From Planctomycetota bacterium (GTDB lineage: Bacteria; Planctomycetota; UBA8108), in contig JAFGKN010000185.1 in assembly GCA_016928605.1 (NCBI GenBank), positions 1-7,153 of the forward strand: a stretch of DNA of 7,153 bases, written 5' to 3'. The notes beneath the pieces are model-generated. The model worked only from the letters and a program-made list of their open reading frames with translations, had not been told where the DNA came from and searched no databases. Positions 1 through 6,752 of the stretch are shown here, piece after piece. How positions within the stretch are numbered: the stretch's first letter is position 1; the number at the start of each line of letters is the position of its first letter. Both the position numbers and the translations under genes were made by a program.

Positions 1-74
1 CCTGTCTCCCTGGCAGAGCCTGGCCACGGCTGCTGGAGGCCCTTGCGCGGAGCCGGAGTTCCGGGAAGCCATCC

Positions 75-113
75 CTCGAGCTCAGGTAGCGCTGGAGAGC
101 CGCTCTCGAGCTC
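75..113. repeat. Direct repeat CTCGAGCTC with adjoining short hairpin
   Basis: The 9-mer CTCGAGCTC occurs at 75-83 and again at 105-113, 30 bases apart start to start, which is close to three helical turns. Each copy contains two overlapping palindromic hexamers, CTCGAG and GAGCTC. Just before and overlapping the second copy, GAGAGC (95-100) and GCTCTC (102-107) form a perfect 6-bp inverted repeat with a single central base. This could be a paired operator upstream of the operon, but in GC-rich DNA such short repeats also arise by chance. Confidence 0.25.
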
Positions 114-130
114 GCGGCGGCCTCGCCCCC

Positions 131-160
131 TTGAGCCGGCGGGGCGGGCTGGGCTAGATG
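131..160 (+). promoter_or_regulatory. Possible weak sigma-70-like promoter
   Basis: TTGAGC at 131-136 matches the -35 consensus at four of six positions. TAGATG at 155-160 matches the -10 consensus at four of six positions, and the spacer is 18 bases. A start a few bases after 160 would leave a leader of roughly 25 bases containing GGAGAG (170-175) before the HAD gene. The match is weak and the organism's sigma factor preferences are unknown. It is listed because nothing better is visible upstream of the first gene. Confidence 0.2.
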
Positions 161-192
161 TGCGGAACTGGAGAGCGGCTTCCGACATAGAG

Positions 193-924
193 ATGACCAT
201 GAACCAGCTCCGCGCCATCTTCTTCGACATCGACGATACGCTCTACTCGACCAGCGAGTTCTCGGAACTCGCCCGGTCGGCCTCGCTCGACGCCATGATC
301 GAGGCGGGGCTCAACATGAGCAAGGATCAGCTTCAGGAGGAGCTCGACGAGGTCATCAACGAGTTCACGTCGAACTACGAGCATCACTTTGACAAGCTCC
401 TGCTGCGCATCCCGAAGAAGCACTACAAGGGGATCAACCCGTCGATCATCATCGCAGCGGGCGTCATGGCGTACCACGAGACCAAGTCGACGCGCCTCTT
501 CCCTTACGAAGACGCCATCGAGGCCCTGCGGCTCCTTTCGACGAAGACGGATCTTCTGCTCGGAGTGATCACGGAGGGCCTGGAGGTGAAGCAGGCCGAG
601 AAGCTCGTGCGGATGCGGATCACTCAGTATCTGTCGCCGAGCGCGATCTTCATCTCGAACCAGATCGGGATCTCGAAGCCGAATCCGAAGATCTACCAGC
701 GGGCCTGCAGCGACCTGAATCTCAGGCCCGCCGAGACGATGTACGTCGGCGACAACCCGCTCTACGACGTCGATCCCCCCAACCGGATCGGCATGATCAC
801 GGTGCGGGTGAGGCGGGGAGGCAAGTACCACGGGGTCGAGGGGAAGACGGCGCCCGCGCGTGAGGTCCAGAACTTCTGGGACCTGCTCGACTACTTGCGG
901 CAGGATTACGGGATCGAGGTGTGA
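193..924 (+). CDS. HAD subfamily IA hydrolase (phosphatase-like)
   Basis: A 243-residue haloacid dehalogenase superfamily protein, probably a cytoplasmic phosphohydrolase acting on a small phosphorylated metabolite. The substrate cannot be read from the sequence. All four HAD motifs are present: FDIDDTL with nucleophile D12 and acid D14; T127 in VITEG; K162 in SKPNP; and the acidic motif VGDNPLYDVD at 185-194 (D187, D192). Residues about 20-100 form a helical C1-type cap, which places it in subfamily IA. The overall pattern resembles the archaeal/bacterial group modelled as TIGR02253. Motif IV continues DVDPPNRIGM, where the family usually has a Gly-Ala pair before the AGM-like end, so this loop is unusual. 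The open frame extends upstream to 43, but that part does not look coding. ATG 193, with GGAGAG at 170-175 rather far upstream, or ATG 199 are the likely starts. It has more Lys, Asn and Ile codons than its neighbours. It heads the operon, and a role in the glycan pathway is only inferred from position. Confidence 0.9.
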   Translation: MTMNQLRAIFFDIDDTLYSTSEFSELARSASLDAMIEAGLNMSKDQLQEELDEVINEFTSNYEHHFDKLLLRIPKKHYKGINPSIIIAAGVMAYHETKSTRLFPYEDAIEALRLLSTKTDLLLGVITEGLEVKQAEKLVRMRITQYLSPSAIFISNQIGISKPNPKIYQRACSDLNLRPAETMYVGDNPLYDVDPPNRIGMITVRVRRGGKYHGVEGKTAPAREVQNFWDLLDYLRQDYGIEV

Positions 925-930
925 GAGAAG
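925..930 (+). promoter_or_regulatory. Ribosome binding site of the GT2 gene
   Basis: The purine run GAGAAG lies directly after the stop codon of the HAD gene and three bases before ATG 934. An alternative is GAGGTG at 916-921, inside the end of the HAD gene with a spacing of 12. Either places initiation at 934 and supports co-transcription with the HAD gene. Confidence 0.4.
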
Positions 931-933
931 CCC

Positions 934-1920
934 ATGACCCACGCTGAGCCAGCGATCTCGGTCGTCGTCCCGGTCTTCAACGAGGAGGCATCGGTGGAGG
1001 AGCTGCACCGGCTGCTCCGGGCGGCGCTGGGCGAGGAGAGCGAGATCCTGTTCGTCGACGACGGCTCTCGGGACTCCACCCGCGAGAAGCTGCGCGACCT
1101 GGCGGGATCCCATCCCCTCACGCGCTCCCTCGGCTTCCGGCGGAACTACGGAAAGTCGCACGCGCTGCTCGCGGGATTCCGCCGGGCCCGCGGTCGTGCC
1201 ATCGCCACGATCGATGGGGACCTGCAGGACGATCCGCTCGAGCTCCCGCGGCTGGCGGCGAAGCTGGAGGAGGGGTACGACCTCGTCGGGGGACGCCGCG
1301 TCGATCGGCGCGACTCGCGGATGAGGATCCTCGCATCGCGCTGCTTCAACCTGCTCGTCAGCATCGTTTCCGGATCGAGGTTCCGCGACATCAACTGCGG
1401 CCTGAAAGTCTTCCGCCGCGAGGTGATCGATGAGATCCCCCTCGCGAGCGGCTATCACAGGTTCCTTCCGCTCCTGGCGCACTGGAAGGGCTTCCGCGTC
1501 TGCGAGATGGACGTCGAGCATCACGCCCGCAGCCACGGCGCATCGCGCTACGGCAAGGCGCGGGTCTGGCACGCCTTGACGGACCTCGTGGTGCTGCTCT
1601 TCCTGGAGCGGTTCGAGCGGAGGCCGGGCCGTTACTTCGCCGGGCTGGGCGGGGTTTCCCTCATCACGGGCTTTGCGATCGCCGCGCACCTCGCCTATCT
1701 GCGCTTCAGCGAGGGCACCATCGGCAGCCGGTACCCGCGCCTGGCCTTCGCGCTGCTGCTCATCGTCATGGGCATGGAGCTCGTGAGCATGGGGCTGCTC
1801 GCCGAGCTCATCGCCTACCTCTTCCGGACCCGCCATCCGCTGGAGCCGCTCGTGCTGGAGGAGGGCGCCGGAGGGAGCGGGGAGCCAGCAGCGCCGGCAG
1901 ATGCGCCGGGACCGCCATGA
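934..1920 (+). CDS. GT2 glycosyltransferase, polyprenyl-phosphate sugar synthase type (DPM1/GtrB/ArnC-like)
   Basis: A 328-residue membrane-attached family 2 glycosyltransferase. Relatives transfer a sugar from a nucleotide donor to polyprenyl (dolichyl or undecaprenyl) phosphate on the cytoplasmic face, making a lipid-linked donor for membrane transferases. The GT-A domain spans about 7-225. SVVVPVFNEE (9-18) is the first strand and loop, VDDGSRD (41-47) binds the nucleotide, and DGD (94-96) followed by LQDDP (97-101) is the DXD metal site and the DLQDxPE-like signature of this subgroup. HGASRYGKAR (201-210) is the conserved Gly-Ser-Lys/Arg-Tyr-Gly segment before the membrane part. Two hydrophobic helices at about 234-257 and 270-297 match the two-helix C-terminus of bacterial GtrB/ArnC-type enzymes. 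The tail from 308 is Gly/Ala/Pro/Glu-rich and looks disordered. The stop overlaps the next start as ATGA. The sugar (mannose, glucose or other) cannot be told. An ArnC-type amino-sugar role is less likely, since no arn genes are present. Confidence 0.9.
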   Translation: MTHAEPAISVVVPVFNEEASVEELHRLLRAALGEESEILFVDDGSRDSTREKLRDLAGSHPLTRSLGFRRNYGKSHALLAGFRRARGRAIATIDGDLQDDPLELPRLAAKLEEGYDLVGGRRVDRRDSRMRILASRCFNLLVSIVSGSRFRDINCGLKVFRREVIDEIPLASGYHRFLPLLAHWKGFRVCEMDVEHHARSHGASRYGKARVWHALTDLVVLLFLERFERRPGRYFAGLGGVSLITGFAIAAHLAYLRFSEGTIGSRYPRLAFALLLIVMGMELVSMGLLAELIAYLFRTRHPLEPLVLEEGAGGSGEPAAPADAPGPP

Positions 1921-3116
1921 AGCTCCTCGTGCTGACGGCGGCCTATCCCGGCTCGGTGGAGCCGCAGCGCGGCATCTTCATCGAGAATCTCAACCGGGCT
2001 CTCGTCCGGGTCTCCGGCGGGGATCTCGCGATCTCCGTGGTCGCCCCGCGGACCCATGCCGAGGACTCTCCGGCGGAGGATCGGCACGGGATGGAAGTCC
2101 GCCGCTTCCGCTACCCCTCGGGAGGGCGGCGGCTCAAGGAGCACGCCCGCGTGCCCTGGTGGCGCCTCGCGCTCTACGTGGTCTCGGGGCTACACCGGAC
2201 GATCGCGGATGGGCGCCGGGTCAGCCCGCAGCTCATCCTCTGTCACTGGGTCCTGCCGGCCGGGGTGATGGGCGTGCTGGCCGCCGTCGCGCTGCGCCGT
2301 CCGTGCGCGGTCTTCGCGCACGGCTCGGACCTCAACCGCTACGGCCGCCGGGGTCTCGGCCGGCGCGCGGCCACCTGGTGTTTCCGCCGCGCGGCGCGGA
2401 TCTTCGCGGCGAGCGAGGAGCTGGCCCGGCGGGCGCGGTCGGAGCACGGCGCCGAGGAGGATCGCATCCGCGTTCTGCCGATGGGCGTCGGCGATGAGTT
2501 CACGGCCGGAGACCGCGATGAGGCTCGCGGCCGGCTGCGGCTGGGCGAGGGGCCCGACCTGCTCTTCGTCGGCGACCTCATCGAGGAGAAGGGGATCCTT
2601 CACCTCCTGGCGGCCGTCGAATCGCTCCGCGAGAGCTGCCCGGGGGCGAGGCTCCACCTCGTCGGCGCCGGCCCCCTGGCCTCGAAGCTAGAACGCTCCG
2701 GTCCGACGCGCGGAGAGGAAGCGCAGCTCGCCGCCGAGGGGCGCGTCATCCTGCACGGACCGCTGCCCCCGGAGGATCTCGCCCGCTGGTACCGCGCCGC
2801 CGACCTCCTCGTCCATCCATCGCTCGCAGAGGGGACGCCGGTGACGGTGCTCGAGGCGCTCTCCTGCGGGCTGCCCGTGCTCGCTTCGCGCGTGGGGGGG
2901 ATCCCGGACGTCGTCGCCGACGGGCGCACCGGGCAGCTCGTCCCACCCGGCGACACGGCCGCGCTCGCGGGCGCTCTGCGGCACCTGCTCGCGGACCCCT
3001 CGCGCCTCGAGGCGATGCGCGCGAGCCTGCGCGCCGACCCGCCCGACCACTCGATGCGCCGGCGCGCGGAGATCCTCTACCCGCAGCTCCTGGAGATCGC
3101 AGGCGATGCGCTCTGA
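1917..3116 (+). CDS. GT4-family glycosyltransferase (GT-B fold)
   Basis: A 399-residue retaining glycosyltransferase of family 4, predicted to be cytoplasmic or peripheral at the inner membrane, transferring a sugar from a nucleotide donor onto a growing glycan. The N-terminal Rossmann-like domain (about 1-195) begins MKLLVLTAAYPG and has the acceptor-side segment RGIFIENLNRAL (18-29) and HGSDLNRYG (135-143), a pattern common in TuaC-like members. The donor-binding domain (about 210-399) shows LLFVGDLIEEKGI (215-227), LVGAGP (248-253) and the E-X7-E signature with E305 and E313 in EGTPVTVLEALSCGLPV. The usual LVPPGD loop is at 341-346. The length is normal for the family and the gene looks intact. 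The start overlaps the previous stop by 4 bases and there is no good Shine-Dalgarno sequence of its own, so it probably relies on translational coupling. Donor, acceptor and linkage are unknown. Confidence 0.92.
   Translation: MKLLVLTAAYPGSVEPQRGIFIENLNRALVRVSGGDLAISVVAPRTHAEDSPAEDRHGMEVRRFRYPSGGRRLKEHARVPWWRLALYVVSGLHRTIADGRRVSPQLILCHWVLPAGVMGVLAAVALRRPCAVFAHGSDLNRYGRRGLGRRAATWCFRRAARIFAASEELARRARSEHGAEEDRIRVLPMGVGDEFTAGDRDEARGRLRLGEGPDLLFVGDLIEEKGILHLLAAVESLRESCPGARLHLVGAGPLASKLERSGPTRGEEAQLAAEGRVILHGPLPPEDLARWYRAADLLVHPSLAEGTPVTVLEALSCGLPVLASRVGGIPDVVADGRTGQLVPPGDTAALAGALRHLLADPSRLEAMRASLRADPPDHSMRRRAEILYPQLLEIAGDAL
3092..3095 (+). promoter_or_regulatory. Ribosome binding site of the methyltransferase gene
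   Basis: GGAG lies inside the last codons of the GT4 gene, 10 bases before ATG 3106. It supports the start at 3106, which gives an 11-base overlap with the GT4 gene. Confidence 0.35.
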
Positions 3117-3915
3117 TCCGAAGGAGTACTACGACGACTACTGGCGGCGGCGGGATCCCGAGACGACCCGGGCGCGGAGCCGCGCGCGCGCCGCGCTGGC
3201 GCTCCGCCTCCTCCGCGAAGCCGGAGCGGGTCCGGAGCGCGGAGCGGGCAAGAGTGCGGAGCGCGGCGGCGCGAGGAGCGCGGAGCCCTCCGCCGGCGCG
3301 AGCCCGCGGACCTCCGCCGGCCGGCGCCGCCTGCTCGAGGTCGGCTGCGGTCCGGGCTGGGCGCTCGAGGTGTTCGCCGCCGCCGGCTACGATGCGAGAG
3401 GCGTCGACATCTCGCCCGAGGCCGTCGAGGAGGCGCGCCGGCGAGGGCTCGACGCCGCGGTGGCCGACATCGAGCGAGGAGCGCTCCCCGGCGGACAGGA
3501 CGTGATCGCCGCGCTCGAGGTGCTGGAGCATCTCGTCGATCCGCGCGCCGCGATCGAGACCTTGATCCCCGCGCTCGCCGAGGGCGGTCACCTCGTGGTC
3601 TCCCTGCCCAACGAGCTTCACCTGCTGCGCCGCATCTCGATCCTCGCCGGCCGATCGCCCTTCGGCGGGCACGACGATCCGCACGTGCGGCACTTCGACG
3701 ACCGGCGCGCGCGCCGCCTGTTCGAGGACGCCGGACTGGAGATCCTCGGCCGGCTCTCGGATGGCCTGGCCCCTCCCCGCTGCCGGCTCCTCAAGCGCGC
3801 GACGGATCCGCTGGCGCGGTGGTTTCCCCATCTGCTCGGCCTCTCCCATGTATACTTGGTCAAGGCGAGGGCCGGGCGCGGAGCCGCTGGTGAGGAGGCG
3901 AACGAAGACCGGTGA
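3106..3915 (+). CDS. Class I SAM-dependent methyltransferase (Methyltransf_11/23-like)
   Basis: A 269-residue Rossmann-fold methyltransferase using S-adenosylmethionine. The N-terminus has the KEYYDDYWRRR helix (6-16) often seen in surface-glycan methyltransferases. Motif I is LLEVGCGPGW (76-85), an acidic residue after strand 2 is D101 in GVDIS, and D121 follows in VADIE. The segment IAALEVLEHL (134-143) is the typical strand 4 and following helix, and GHLVVSLPNE (161-170) is strand 5. DDPHVRHFD (190-198) and FEDAGLEI (206-213) are typical of the C-terminal part of members encoded among glycosyltransferases. Residues about 39-74 are a low-complexity Arg/Ala/Gly/Ser linker encoded by an imperfect GC-rich repeat, separating the N-terminal helix from the SAM domain. 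Its place between two glycosyltransferase genes and a membrane transferase gene suggests methylation of a sugar or lipid-linked glycan, but the acceptor is not known. It ends in a GTGA overlap with the next gene. Confidence 0.88.
   Translation: MRSDPKEYYDDYWRRRDPETTRARSRARAALALRLLREAGAGPERGAGKSAERGGARSAEPSAGASPRTSAGRRRLLEVGCGPGWALEVFAAAGYDARGVDISPEAVEEARRRGLDAAVADIERGALPGGQDVIAALEVLEHLVDPRAAIETLIPALAEGGHLVVSLPNELHLLRRISILAGRSPFGGHDDPHVRHFDDRRARRLFEDAGLEILGRLSDGLAPPRCRLLKRATDPLARWFPHLLGLSHVYLVKARAGRGAAGEEANEDR
3222..3287 (+). repeat. Imperfect CGGAGCG repeats within the methyltransferase gene
   Basis: CGGAGCG occurs exactly at 3222-3228, 3233-3239, 3240-3246 and 3257-3263, with near copies AGGAGCG at 3274-3280 and CGGAGCC at 3281-3287. 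The tract keeps the reading frame open and encodes a linker rich in Ala, Gly, Arg, Ser and Glu. It looks like an expansion by slippage or small duplications between two structured parts of the enzyme. Confidence 0.55.
3892..3898 (+). promoter_or_regulatory. Strong Shine-Dalgarno for the GTG-started TMTC-like gene
   Basis: GAGGAGG lies in the last codons of the methyltransferase gene, 13 bases before GTG 3912. The core is strong though the spacing is long. It supports GTG 3912 as start. The first in-frame ATG is codon 61 (4092-4094), and starting there would remove the first membrane helix and the Asp-Asp motif. Confidence 0.5.
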
Positions 3916-6752
3916 CGCTCGAGGCTCCATCCCTCTCGCTGAAGGCCGCCGCCGCGGCGGTCATCGTGGCAGCGTGTGCGCCGTACCTGGGAGTGCTGGA
4001 TGCGCCCTTCGTTTTCGACGACGCCAAGCTCGTCAAGGACAACGAGCTGCTGCGGCTCGAGGGGCCTGAGGCGTGGAGCCGGCTGCGGGGGATGTTCGAC
4101 ATCACCTCTCGCGAGTGGGACGAGAAGGCGATCCGCGAGAACTACCGGCCTCTGCGGTTCCTCTCCTACTTCGCCGACTACCGCCTCTCGAAGGCGCTGC
4201 TCGATGAGTTTCCGGACGGCGACCCTCCGCCCTTCTTCTTCCACCTCCAGAACATCCTCTGGCACGCGCTCAACGCGCTCCTCGTCCTCGCCATCGGACG
4301 GCGGCTCCTCGGCCCGGGGCCCGGATCGCTGCTCCTCGCGCTGCTCTTCGCGCTGCACCCCCTCCAGACCGAGGCGGTGACCTACATCTCCAGCCGGCGG
4401 GATGTGCTCTCCACCTTCTTCTTCCTGGCGGTCGCCGCGATCCACCTGCGCGCGCCGCCCGAGCGAGCGGTTCCCCTCTGGACGATCGCCGCCGCCCCGC
4501 TTCTCTTCTACGCGGGATTCCTCGCCAAGGAGATGGTGATCACCCTGCCGGCGATCCTGCTCGGCATCGACATCCTGAGGGGCGCGCGATGGCGCCCGCG
4601 CCGCCTCGCGCTCCACGGGAGCCTGTGGGCCGTGGCGGCCTGGTGCATCTGGGTCACGATCGGCAACCGCGGTCTCATCGCGGAGCCCGTGGGCGGCGCC
4701 GTCGAGAGCACCTACCTTACGGCGAGCCGCTACGCGATGCGCTACCTCGGCCTGCTGCTCTTCCCGGTGTCGCAGAGCCTCGACTACTCCTTCGACGCGA
4801 TTCCGGCCTCCCGCGGCGTCTGGGATCCGCCGTCGACCCTCCTCTCGATGCTCGGCGTCGCCGCCATGGCGGGCGTTGCGGTCTGGGGCTGGCTGGATGG
4901 CCGCCGCAGCTCGCGGCTGCTCAGCCTCGGCGTCGTCTGGTTCCTGGTCGCGCTCGCGCCCGTGCTCCAGATCGTGCCGATCCCCGAGCGCTTCGCCGAG
5001 CGGTTCGCCTACCTGCCTTCGATCGGCATCGCGCTGGTGGCCGCGCTGGCCCTCGAGGGTCTCATCCGGCGGGAGCGGAGGATCGGCTGGACGCTCTCCG
5101 CCCTGGTGCTCGCCTCGCTGCTCGCCGCCGCCTGGGCCAGGAACGAGGAGTGGAGCTCGCCGCTGTCGATCTGGGCCTCCGCGGCCAGCGCGCAGCCCCG
5201 CTCGGCGCGCGCCCACCTGGGGTACGCGAACGCTTTGCGCGAGGCGGGGCGGCTGCGCGAGGCGGTCGACGAGTACAGCCGAGCGCTGGCCATCTGGGAG
5301 GAGAACCCGGCGCCGCTTCCGATCCACCGGGGGCTCGCCCTCCAGGCCCGGATGTTCCGCGGGAGCGCCCACGCCGTGCTGGGGCGCGAGGATCCGCTGG
5401 CCTACGAGCGGGGCGTCGAGGACCTGCAGCGCGTCCTCGCCTCGAGGGACACCGACGGGACGCCCATCGGCTCATCCCCGAAGTACTCGGCGGTGCGGTT
5501 CGACCTCGGCGTCTGCCTCCGCAACGGAGGGCGGCGCGCCGAGGCCGAGCGGGAGTTCCTGCGCGTCGCGGAGACCGGAGGACCTCCGGGCATCGCCGCG
5601 CAGGCCCAGTATCAGATCGCCAGGATCCGCCTCCAGGAGGAGGACATCGACGGGGCGGTGCATCGCTTCCGCCTCGCGCTCCGCGAGCTGAGCGAGGGCG
5701 ATCCATCGCGCTGGAGCATCCTGGTGGAGCTCGCCGACGCTCTGGTCGATCTCAAGGACGATCCGGAGTCGGCCTGGGAGGTGCTCGAGGACGTCGAGCG
5801 CAGCGATGCACCGGCGGAGATGAAGGCGATCGCTCTCGTGCGCAAGGCCAGGATCCTGGACCGCAAGGGAGAGATCCACGCCTGCATCGACCGGCTCGAG
5901 GAAGCCCTCCACCTCGACCCCGACAGCTCCGCCGCCCTCGTGACCCTGGCCGGCATCGAGACGAACCTGGGGCGCTGGGAGCGGGCGGAGGAGCGCTACC
6001 AGCGGGTGCTCCGGCGCGATCCGACTCACGAGGAAGCCCGCGAGGGACTGCAGAACCTGAGGATCCGGCGCCAGCTGGTGGAGTCGGGGCAGGAGGCATC
6101 TCAGGGCGATGTCCAGGTGATCCGGGGCCTCTGGAGCAACGCGGAGAAGCACCTCGCCAGGAGCGAGCTCCCCGCGGCGCGGGAGGTCTACACGGAGGTG
6201 GCTCGAAAAGCGCTCGATATCGGCGAGCTGGAGATGATGGCCCGCGCGTACGGTCGGATCGCCGAGGTGGAGGAGCGCCTCGGACGGAGCGCGGAGGCGG
6301 AGCGCGCCCTCCTGAGCGCTCTCCGGGCGCTGCCGCAGGATGCACAGACGCTGCTCGATCTCGCGAGGCTGCGCCGCCGCCGCGGGGATGATGCGGCCTC
6401 CGTGCGGGACTCCTACCTGCGGTACTTCTCGGCGCTGGAGGAGGCGGCGCGGGCCGATCCGCTCGCTCGCTTCGAGCTGGCCGAGCTGCTCAGCGAGAAG
6501 AATCCGCAGGCGGCGGTGGATCAACTCCTCGCGCTCCGCCGCCTCGGCGAGGCTCCGGCGCTCGGCGTCGAGCCGTTCGCCATCGAGAAGCTCCTCGGCT
6601 TTCTCTACCTGCGGCTGGAGCGGTTCGAGGAGTCGCTGGACGCCTTCGACAGATACCTCGCGGAGAGCGACGGAAAGGACGCGGACGAGGAGCGGGAGCG
6701 GATCACCTCCCTGGTGAACACGCGCATCATCCCCCGCCTGATCGAGCCATGA
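3912..6752 (+). CDS. TMTC/DUF1736-like polytopic GT-C glycosyltransferase with TPR repeats
   Basis: A 946-residue membrane protein with two halves. Residues about 1-410 carry roughly 11-12 hydrophobic helices, and about 430-925 are tetratricopeptide repeats. The membrane half matches the TMTC layout: an Asp-Asp pair (D36, D37) in PFVFDDAKL just after the first helix, NYRPL (77-81), FFHLQNILWHALN (109-121), HPLQTEAVTYISSRRDVLS (149-167), KEMVITLPA (206-214) before D220, and AERFAYLPSIG (362-372). The linker has the W...LSIWASAASAQP...AHLG pattern (414-437). The Asp-Asp loop is the presumed catalytic site in GT-C enzymes using polyprenyl-phosphate sugars. TPR-like helical pairs lie near 432-467, 530-553, 565-595, 600-632, 637-670, 673-706, 774-806 and 889-922. 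Eukaryotic TMTC1-4 are O-mannosyltransferases with luminal TPRs; by analogy the TPR part here would be periplasmic. Acceptor and sugar are unknown, and bacterial members are mostly unstudied. Starts with GTG in a GTGA overlap and ends in an ATGA overlap. Confidence 0.85.
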   Translation: MTLEAPSLSLKAAAAAVIVAACAPYLGVLDAPFVFDDAKLVKDNELLRLEGPEAWSRLRGMFDITSREWDEKAIRENYRPLRFLSYFADYRLSKALLDEFPDGDPPPFFFHLQNILWHALNALLVLAIGRRLLGPGPGSLLLALLFALHPLQTEAVTYISSRRDVLSTFFFLAVAAIHLRAPPERAVPLWTIAAAPLLFYAGFLAKEMVITLPAILLGIDILRGARWRPRRLALHGSLWAVAAWCIWVTIGNRGLIAEPVGGAVESTYLTASRYAMRYLGLLLFPVSQSLDYSFDAIPASRGVWDPPSTLLSMLGVAAMAGVAVWGWLDGRRSSRLLSLGVVWFLVALAPVLQIVPIPERFAERFAYLPSIGIALVAALALEGLIRRERRIGWTLSALVLASLLAAAWARNEEWSSPLSIWASAASAQPRSARAHLGYANALREAGRLREAVDEYSRALAIWEENPAPLPIHRGLALQARMFRGSAHAVLGREDPLAYERGVEDLQRVLASRDTDGTPIGSSPKYSAVRFDLGVCLRNGGRRAEAEREFLRVAETGGPPGIAAQAQYQIARIRLQEEDIDGAVHRFRLALRELSEGDPSRWSILVELADALVDLKDDPESAWEVLEDVERSDAPAEMKAIALVRKARILDRKGEIHACIDRLEEALHLDPDSSAALVTLAGIETNLGRWERAEERYQRVLRRDPTHEEAREGLQNLRIRRQLVESGQEASQGDVQVIRGLWSNAEKHLARSELPAAREVYTEVARKALDIGELEMMARAYGRIAEVEERLGRSAEAERALLSALRALPQDAQTLLDLARLRRRRGDDAASVRDSYLRYFSALEEAARADPLARFELAELLSEKNPQAAVDQLLALRRLGEAPALGVEPFAIEKLLGFLYLRLERFEESLDAFDRYLAESDGKDADEERERITSLVNTRIIPRLIEP

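Larger units (their letters stand above)
1..192. other. Leader region with no convincing gene
   Basis: I see no supportable gene here. The frame of the downstream HAD gene stays open to the left edge, but its translation is a low-complexity Ser/Pro/Arg/Gly-rich string with no resemblance to a HAD N-terminus. The other two + frames end at TAG 155-157 and TAG 87-89. Either could be the tail of an upstream gene, but the stretches are short, their third positions are less GC-biased than in the real genes, and no motif is visible. The region holds a promoter-like hexamer pair, a small repeat and a hairpin, listed separately. Confidence 0.5.

Noticed and set aside
2..157. C-terminal end of an upstream gene in the second + frame (stop TAG 155-157)
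   Set aside because: Only 51 codons with less GC-biased third positions and no recognisable motif. It cannot be told from chance without sequence to the left.
43..192. Upstream extension of the HAD gene to ATG 43, adding 50 residues
   Set aside because: The added residues are a low-complexity Ser/Pro/Arg/Gly string with no family resemblance. The HAD nucleophile motif lies within about 12 residues of the ATG at 193, as is usual for the family.
154..1836. Long minus-strand open frame of 560 codons opposite the HAD and GT2 genes
   Set aside because: It is an antisense shadow produced by high GC content. Its translation is charged and low in complexity, while the + strand shows two complete motif-rich enzymes.
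2746..3930. 394-codon minus-strand frame opposite the GT4 and methyltransferase genes
   Set aside because: Parts look protein-like only because they mirror the codon pattern of the + strand. No recognised motif, and both + strand genes are convincing.
3618..5372. Long minus-strand open frame of 584 codons opposite the methyltransferase and TMTC-like genes
   Set aside because: The product is an Arg/Glu/Gln/Pro-rich string without domains, typical of the reverse frame of GC-rich coding DNA.
4589..6391. 600-codon + frame inside the TMTC-like gene
   Set aside because: It is very rich in Arg, Gly, Ala and Pro, has no motifs, and overlaps a frame with clear membrane helices and TPR repeats.
4092..6752. 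Start of the TMTC-like gene at the first in-frame ATG (codon 61)
   Set aside because: It would remove the first membrane helix and the Asp-Asp loop. GTG 3912 overlaps the previous stop and has GAGGAGG upstream.
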